From Candidatus Magasanikiibacteriota bacterium (GTDB lineage Bacteria > Patescibacteriota > Patescibacteriia > Magasanikbacterales > GWA2-37-8), in the NCBI GenBank assembly GCA_026396535.1, contig JAPLWP010000126.1, positions 1 through 10,736 of the forward strand: 10,736 bases of DNA, in the 5' to 3' direction. Positions 6,575 through 10,736 of this stretch are shown here, one piece after another. A program made the position numbers and the translations under genes. Under the pieces are notes generated by a model, which did no database searches, was not told where the DNA came from, and saw only the letters and a list, made by a program, of their open reading frames with translations. The first letter of the stretch is position 1. Each line of letters opens with the position of its first letter.

Positions 6575-7663
6575 TTACAACTCAATAACAGTTTGTTCAC
6601 CGAGAATTAAACGATGTGACCCATCGTTATTTTTTTTGACAATACGTACATTACCGCCAACAATACTGTCTTTAATACTCAGATCACAATCAAAATGACA
6701 ATTAGAAAGAATGATAGAATTAGAAATAATAATTCCTTTTACCAAACTACCAGACCCAATAGTAGTATGCGGACCAATCACACAATTTTCTAAAATACAA
6801 TTTTCTCCGATAATTACCGGACCAGTAATTTTTACATTACTACTAATAGTGGTACCTACTCCCACTTTTACTTTTCCATTTAATTCTGCCCCACTCTGAG
6901 TATTACCAGCATTTTTAAATTCTGATTCCGGCAATTCATCTAGAAGTAATTGATTGGCGATAATCAAATCCACGGTCGCGCCAGTATCTTTCCACCAGCC
7001 AGTGATTTCTTTGTGACCAACTTTATAATTATTTTTCAAAAAATAAGAATGTATATCTGAAATCTCATATTCGCCACGATCACTTTTTTTAATTTTGGAA
7101 AAACCTTCAAAAAATACTTTTGGTCCATAAAAATAAATACCGGTTTGAGCAAAATTATTTGGTGGATTTTTTGGCTTTTCAAGCATGTCTACTAGCTTGC
7201 CATTTTCATCAAATACCGGCACGCCAAAACGCTCCGGGTCCGGTACTTTGGCAAAAGCCAACATACAATCATAATTATTGTCCTGAAAATCTTTCATCAG
7301 ATCTTTGAGATCAGCCAACACTACATTATCAGATAGATAAAACATGAACGGATCATCACCTATAAATTTCTGGGCTTCTTTTACTACATGGGCAATACCT
7401 TGTGGGCCGCCGGTTTGTTCAAAATATTTTATAGATATTCCCCAATGTCCCCCATCTCCAATATGTTTAGGCAGATCGTCTTCACCTGGATTAGTATTAA
7501 TAAAAATTTCTTCTATACCAGCATCCACCGCTTTTTGGATAGCATGAAAAATCATCGGCTTGTTGGCCAAGGGAATAAGATGTTTGTTCATCGTAGAAGT
7601 CACCGGACGAAGCCTAGTAGCTCGTCCACCTCCTGTTAAAATTGCTTTTCTAATTTTTTTCAT
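6575..7663 (-). CDS. Sugar-1-phosphate nucleotidyltransferase, RmlA-like with left-handed beta-helix
   Basis: This 362-residue cytoplasmic enzyme should couple a sugar-1-phosphate to an NTP, giving an NDP-sugar and pyrophosphate. The N-terminal domain (about 5-240) has the variant nucleotide loop TGGGRATRLRP (10-20), K27 in NKHLIPLANKP, GGPQGIAHV (85-93), metal-binding D112 in YLSDN, the EKP motif (162-164) and WKDTG (224-228), whose Asp is the expected second metal ligand. The C-terminal part (about 258-340) contains hexapeptide-type repeats such as VIIGEN and VIGPHT, forming a left-handed beta-helix as in the long glucose-1-phosphate thymidylyltransferases. No rmlB, rmlC or rmlD genes are seen, so dTDP-rhamnose supply is not shown and glucose or another sugar is possible. 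It lies 17 bases after the GT2 gene and is the last gene of the right operon. Confidence 0.9.
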   Translation of the reverse strand: MKKIRKAILTGGGRATRLRPVTSTMNKHLIPLANKPMIFHAIQKAVDAGIEEIFINTNPGEDDLPKHIGDGGHWGISIKYFEQTGGPQGIAHVVKEAQKFIGDDPFMFYLSDNVVLADLKDLMKDFQDNNYDCMLAFAKVPDPERFGVPVFDENGKLVDMLEKPKNPPNNFAQTGIYFYGPKVFFEGFSKIKKSDRGEYEISDIHSYFLKNNYKVGHKEITGWWKDTGATVDLIIANQLLLDELPESEFKNAGNTQSGAELNGKVKVGVGTTISSNVKITGPVIIGENCILENCVIGPHTTIGSGSLVKGIIISNSIILSNCHFDCDLSIKDSIVGGNVRIVKKNNDGSHRLILGEQTVIEL

Positions 7664-7680
7664 AATTTACATTCAAAAGA

Positions 7681-8778
7681 CTACCATGTTATCAGCTTTT
7701 TTACAACCTTCCAGTACGCTTCCATTAATGGATTGGCTACTTTATCCAAAATAGGATTTTGTATAGATTTTTCATTAAAAACTACCGAACCTACAAAAGT
7801 TTTCATCATCTCGTGATCAGAAATTTTACGGATACTTTGGATATAAGCTCGCTTCTTTAGCCATAACGACCAGCTGCTTAGTTTGAGCCAATAAACATAA
7901 GCTTTCAATTTTTCTTTAATCCAACCTTGTTTGAAAGAAAACAACAATAATCCCACTTCCAACACCAACCCCATTGGTAAAAGCAATAATAACGTTGGCC
8001 ATTTAAAAAACATCAACATTACGCCCATGCGATTACGCTCGATAAAATGAAATTTGACTTGATTGCGTCCAAAGGAATATTTGTGATAAAAAACACTTTC
8101 GCTACTTACCATTATTTTATATCCGGCCATTTTAAGACGGAATGAATATTCAATATCTTCATGATACATGAAAAAATCAGCATCCCACAAACCAAATTGA
8201 CGCAACAAATCTATACGCATTAAAGTGGCCGCACCACTGGAATATGAAGTTTCGTACAATTTTGGCAAAGTTAGATCGGCGAGTTTCACGCGTAAATTAT
8301 TACAAAAACCTAAACCTAAATAATGAAAAGAATTACCGGAACTGTTAAGCAACTCAGTATCTGGATAAAGCATTAACAAAGATTGTATCTGTCCGATAGT
8401 TTTATCTTTTTCCATTGCTTCCACTATTGGTTCCAAAAAATTAGCGGCTACAAAGCCGTCATTGTTGTGAAAATAAACATAATCAAAGCCATTATCTATC
8501 GCCCACTGGATGCCCGCGTTATTGCCACCAGAAAAACCAGAATTAAATTCCTGTGGCAAAAGTGTGATGTGAGGCAATTCATTGCCAGAGAGCGGCAATA
8601 CTTGCTCGGCAAGATAGCGCATAGACAAACCATATTCCGGATGCGGATTATCCACTACAACAAACTCTACCTTTTCTTTAGGGTAAGTCATGTTCTTCAA
8701 AGCAGAAACCACATCATCCATATACGGCTCACAGTGAAAGGATAGATAAACTATGGCAACTTTTGGGAAATTTTGCAT
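7681..8778 (-). CDS. Family 2 glycosyltransferase with C-terminal membrane segment
   Basis: This 365-residue GT-A glycosyltransferase resembles rhamnosyltransferases and other chain-extending GT2 enzymes. Motifs in order are VAIVYLSFH (7-15), VVVDN (40-44), NSGFSGGNN (79-87), the DXD-like HNNDG (104-108) and YSSGAATLMR (179-188, acceptor region). MYHEDIEYSFR (204-214) carries the E207-D208 pair, where the family's catalytic base lies. A hydrophobic stretch at about 257-283 followed by a basic tail suggests attachment to the cytoplasmic face of the membrane. The gene starts one base after the TAG of the preceding GT2 gene, in TAGTATG, with no Shine-Dalgarno sequence, so reinitiation by the same ribosome is likely. 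It is in the right operon with two further GT2 genes and the nucleotidyltransferase. Donor and acceptor are unknown. Confidence 0.9.
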   Translation of the reverse strand: MQNFPKVAIVYLSFHCEPYMDDVVSALKNMTYPKEKVEFVVVDNPHPEYGLSMRYLAEQVLPLSGNELPHITLLPQEFNSGFSGGNNAGIQWAIDNGFDYVYFHNNDGFVAANFLEPIVEAMEKDKTIGQIQSLLMLYPDTELLNSSGNSFHYLGLGFCNNLRVKLADLTLPKLYETSYSSGAATLMRIDLLRQFGLWDADFFMYHEDIEYSFRLKMAGYKIMVSSESVFYHKYSFGRNQVKFHFIERNRMGVMLMFFKWPTLLLLLPMGLVLEVGLLLFSFKQGWIKEKLKAYVYWLKLSSWSLWLKKRAYIQSIRKISDHEMMKTFVGSVVFNEKSIQNPILDKVANPLMEAYWKVVKKLITW

Positions 8779-8779
8779 A

Positions 8780-9622
8780 CTAAGCTGAATAATATTTATT
8801 GTTTCCTTTCCACTTCCAAATGTACTTTAACCAACTCATAAAATGAATTCTGGCTAATTTATTTTTAAATAAAGGTTTAAAAATACCAGGCACCTGAGCT
8901 GAGGCACGAGCGTGCATATGCACAATCACTATATCATGAACATAATATACCGGCCAGTTAGCTTCCCACATTCTACGACACCAATCGGCATCTTCTAAAT
9001 ACATAAAATAACGATCGTCAAACCAACCAATATCTTTTACCACTTCTTGACGCACTACCATTGCAGCACCTATTACCCAATCTACTGGCCTGGTTTCATT
9101 ATGATCAAAATCTTTCATTTCCAAATTATCAACATGCTTTTTTACCCAAGCATATTTTTTATCAAAATTAATCTGTTTTAAAGGCTTAATAAGTACAGCA
9201 GGAAGGTTAAAACGATAGCAAGAATACTGTAAACTACCATCCATATTTAAAAGTTTTGGACCAATACAACCAATTTTCGGATGTTCATCCATAAATTTTA
9301 TTATTCGTTGTATAACTTCAGAATTTTCCGGAATGATAGTATCGCGATTAATAGAGAAATAATAACGTGCCTCAGTAGCTTTAAACCCCATCGTGTTGCC
9401 GGCACCAAACCCGATATTGCCACCACAATCAATATATTTTACTTTATTACCAAATTTTTCATTCAGAGATTCTTTGATACCATCTTTATTTTGCGAATTA
9501 TCCGCTACTGTAACTTGCACGTCATAGGAGCAATTAGCAATATCCTTGAAAACCGAATCAACGGCACGAATAATATCGTCCTTCATCAAAAAATTTAGAA
9601 ATACTACATTAATATCTTTCAT
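8780..9622 (-). CDS. Family 2 glycosyltransferase
   Basis: This 280-residue GT-A enzyme is compact and lacks a clear membrane helix, though its tail (about 250-280) is basic and aromatic and may rest on the membrane. Motifs are VVFLNFL (6-12), VADNS (39-43), GGNIGFGAGN (67-76), the DXD-type SINRD (90-94, where NPD or NxD is usual), DWVIGAAMVVRQEV (181-194) and FMYLEDADWCRR (206-217) with E210-D211 at the catalytic base position. This is the layout of rhamnosyltransferase-like GT2 enzymes. It starts one base after the upstream GT2 gene ends, in TAATATG. It is the only gene here with a possible weak Shine-Dalgarno sequence, GGTGG (9630-9634), seven bases from the ATG, but those bases also encode the end of the upstream protein. 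Donor and acceptor are unknown. Confidence 0.91.
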   Translation of the reverse strand: MKDINVVFLNFLMKDDIIRAVDSVFKDIANCSYDVQVTVADNSQNKDGIKESLNEKFGNKVKYIDCGGNIGFGAGNTMGFKATEARYYFSINRDTIIPENSEVIQRIIKFMDEHPKIGCIGPKLLNMDGSLQYSCYRFNLPAVLIKPLKQINFDKKYAWVKKHVDNLEMKDFDHNETRPVDWVIGAAMVVRQEVVKDIGWFDDRYFMYLEDADWCRRMWEANWPVYYVHDIVIVHMHARASAQVPGIFKPLFKNKLARIHFMSWLKYIWKWKGNNKYYSA

Positions 9623-9623
9623 A

Positions 9624-10667
9624 TTATTTCCACCATTTTCTTAAATCTTGCCAATCGGCTGTTTTCATTTTATTTATCTGTTCGCGTTTATTTTTGAGAT
9701 CATCTCTCCCCTGCCACACTTCTTTCAGTCCGGATAAAACTTTGCGATCAAACAATATATAGTAAACAAGCTTCTTTAATTCATACCACAGAATCCAAGG
9801 TAAATCAAGGATTAGGTTCTGCCAATATTCATTTTTATACAGCGTACGAATATGATTTTTATAGCTGTGATACTGCACCCAGGGTGTTTGTTTTTTCTTA
9901 TTTGCGGCCGCGGCAAAATCATTCATTTCTTTTGGTCCTGCTCCTCCTCGGTCATGATGAGCAACGGTATTTAAAAGAATAAATGATTTATAACCCGCTT
10001 CCTGCAAACGATACGATAGATCTACATCCTCTTTGTATACATGATAAGTTTCGTCCAAAAATTGCCCACCAGAAAAAGCGACTTTATCTATAATACTACG
10101 ACGCATCATCGGAAAGGCGCCGGACGCACCAAATACTTCCAATTCACTGCCGGAAAAATTATTTTTTATTTCATTCCAATCATACTGAGTATACTGTTCT
10201 ATCATTCTACGATTACGAAAAACCTTTAGACCCAGAGCGTCAATTTGATTGCTCAAACTTTTCTCCAATCCATCAGTAGCTACCTTGGCAAAATCCCATT
10301 TCATAAGACGTGGCGAGACTGCACCAACTTCAGTGTGAGTATCCAAAAAATCTATCATATTCTGCAAACAATCTGGCTGCAGGTACATATCCTGATTGAG
10401 TAGCAAAAAATATTCACTATTGGTATCGCGATATACTTGATTATGACCACCCGCAAAACCTTCATTCTTAGAATTAATTACTAATTTATGCGGTACGTCG
10501 AAATTTTCTAATTCTTTTTTTATTAGTTCAACAGTATTATCTTCGGAATCATTATCCACAATATACAAAAACCAATCTTTGCAGGTTTGTTGGCGCAGAG
10601 ATTCAAATAAGTGCTGGATATATTTTGCGCCATTCCAGGCGATTAGGTGCACAGATAATTTTTGCAT
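9624..10667 (-). CDS. Family 2 glycosyltransferase
   Basis: This 347-residue GT-A enzyme shows VHLIAWNGAKY (6-16), YIVDNDSEDNT (35-45), NEGFAGGHN (68-76), the metal-binding LNQDM (90-94), GASGAFPMMRR (180-190) and VYKEDVDLSYR (210-220) with E213-D214 at the catalytic base position. This is the motif order of rhamnosyltransferase-like GT2 proteins. Residues about 281-306 are hydrophobic and aromatic, followed by a strongly charged tail, which suggests peripheral membrane binding. Apart from the shared motifs it looks different from the other two GT2 proteins of this operon, so separate linkages are likely rather than recent duplication. The start lies one base after the TAA of the partial upstream gene (TAATATG) without a Shine-Dalgarno sequence. 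The sugar and linkage are unknown. Confidence 0.92.
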   Translation of the reverse strand: MQKLSVHLIAWNGAKYIQHLFESLRQQTCKDWFLYIVDNDSEDNTVELIKKELENFDVPHKLVINSKNEGFAGGHNQVYRDTNSEYFLLLNQDMYLQPDCLQNMIDFLDTHTEVGAVSPRLMKWDFAKVATDGLEKSLSNQIDALGLKVFRNRRMIEQYTQYDWNEIKNNFSGSELEVFGASGAFPMMRRSIIDKVAFSGGQFLDETYHVYKEDVDLSYRLQEAGYKSFILLNTVAHHDRGGAGPKEMNDFAAAANKKKQTPWVQYHSYKNHIRTLYKNEYWQNLILDLPWILWYELKKLVYYILFDRKVLSGLKEVWQGRDDLKNKREQINKMKTADWQDLRKWWK

Positions 10668-10668
10668 A

Positions 10669-10736
10669 TTATTTATTTAGCTTATCATTGACCCAAGCCA
10701 TCGCGATTCCAACTGGTCGAAAAATTGCAATCCAAA
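10669..10736 (-). CDS. C-terminal tail of an unidentified gene, cut by window edge
   Basis: Only the last 21 codons and a TAA stop (10669-10671) are in the window. The frame reads WIAIFRPVGIAMAW followed by VNDKLNK and is hydrophobic, then polar and basic, as at the end of many membrane-associated proteins. The other two minus-strand frames also stop here, so the open frame alone is weak evidence. The call rests on the stop sitting one base before the next ATG (TAATATG), the same spacing as at the next two junctions of this operon. The family cannot be recognised from so little sequence. It is probably another glycan gene, given its neighbours. Confidence 0.6.
   Translation of the reverse strand, partial: WIAIFRPVGIAMAWVNDKLNK

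Noticed and set aside
7664..7720. Possible internal promoter before the nucleotidyltransferase gene (TTGTAA, 17 bases, TAGTCT, minus strand)
   Set aside because: Both boxes match the consensus poorly (four and three of six) and overlap the end of the upstream coding region; such matches are expected by chance in AT-rich DNA.
8383..8745. Open plus-strand frame of 120 codons
   Set aside because: It is antisense to a GT2 gene with a full motif set and has no motif of its own.
1..10736. Mobile elements, CRISPR arrays, tRNA or rRNA genes
   Set aside because: No transposase or integrase motif, regularly spaced repeat, or tRNA-like or rRNA-like stretch was seen on either strand; nearly every base is covered by the listed coding regions.

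Overview
This window is AT-rich, tightly packed bacterial DNA carrying a cell-surface glycan biosynthesis locus. Twelve coding regions are supported, and the two at the window edges are partial. No tRNA, rRNA, CRISPR array, insertion sequence or long repeat was found. The code is standard bacterial: TAA, TAG and TGA all end genes. Almost no start codon has a recognisable Shine-Dalgarno sequence, and most genes touch, overlap or lie within a few bases of each other. That style, low GC plus the protein content, suggests a streamlined genome such as a Patescibacteria/CPR (Parcubacteria-like) bacterium. This is inference only, because no phylogenetic marker gene is present.

Right part, minus strand, from beyond 10736 down to 6575: an operon holding the tail of an unidentified gene, three family-2 glycosyltransferases (9624-10667, 8780-9622, 7681-8778) and a sugar-1-phosphate nucleotidyltransferase with a C-terminal hexapeptide-repeat domain (6575-7663). 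Three successive junctions in this operon share the same stop-N-ATG form with a single base between genes.

Middle: one plus-strand gene (5222-6574) encodes a membrane polyprenyl-phosphate sugar-phosphotransferase, the kind of enzyme that starts glycan assembly on a lipid carrier. Its stop codon abuts the stop codon of the nucleotidyltransferase gene with no base between them. Its start lies 42 bases from the start of a divergent gene for a secreted subtilisin-like protease (3629-5179). The predicted promoters of this pair face each other and overlap.

Left part, minus strand, from 3567 to beyond base 1: a second operon with its own near-consensus promoter (3596-3624). It encodes an extended SDR nucleotide-sugar enzyme resembling UDP-glucuronate decarboxylase, a DPM1-like polyprenyl-phosphate glycosyltransferase, a small DUF2304 membrane protein, a GT-B (GT4) glycosyltransferase and a SAM-dependent methyltransferase cut by the window edge.

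Together the genes would supply activated sugars (nucleotidyltransferase, SDR enzyme), load the first sugar phosphate on the lipid carrier (5222-6574), extend and modify the chain (four GT2 enzymes, one GT4 enzyme, a methyltransferase) and possibly make a lipid-linked sugar donor for use outside the membrane (GT2 plus DUF2304). No flippase, polymerase or ABC exporter is visible here. The most unusual points are an SDR enzyme that looks like a UDP-glucuronate decarboxylase but lacks two expected catalytic residues, the face-to-face promoters, the near absence of ribosome binding sites, and a secreted protease with an unassigned C-terminal region inside a glycan locus.
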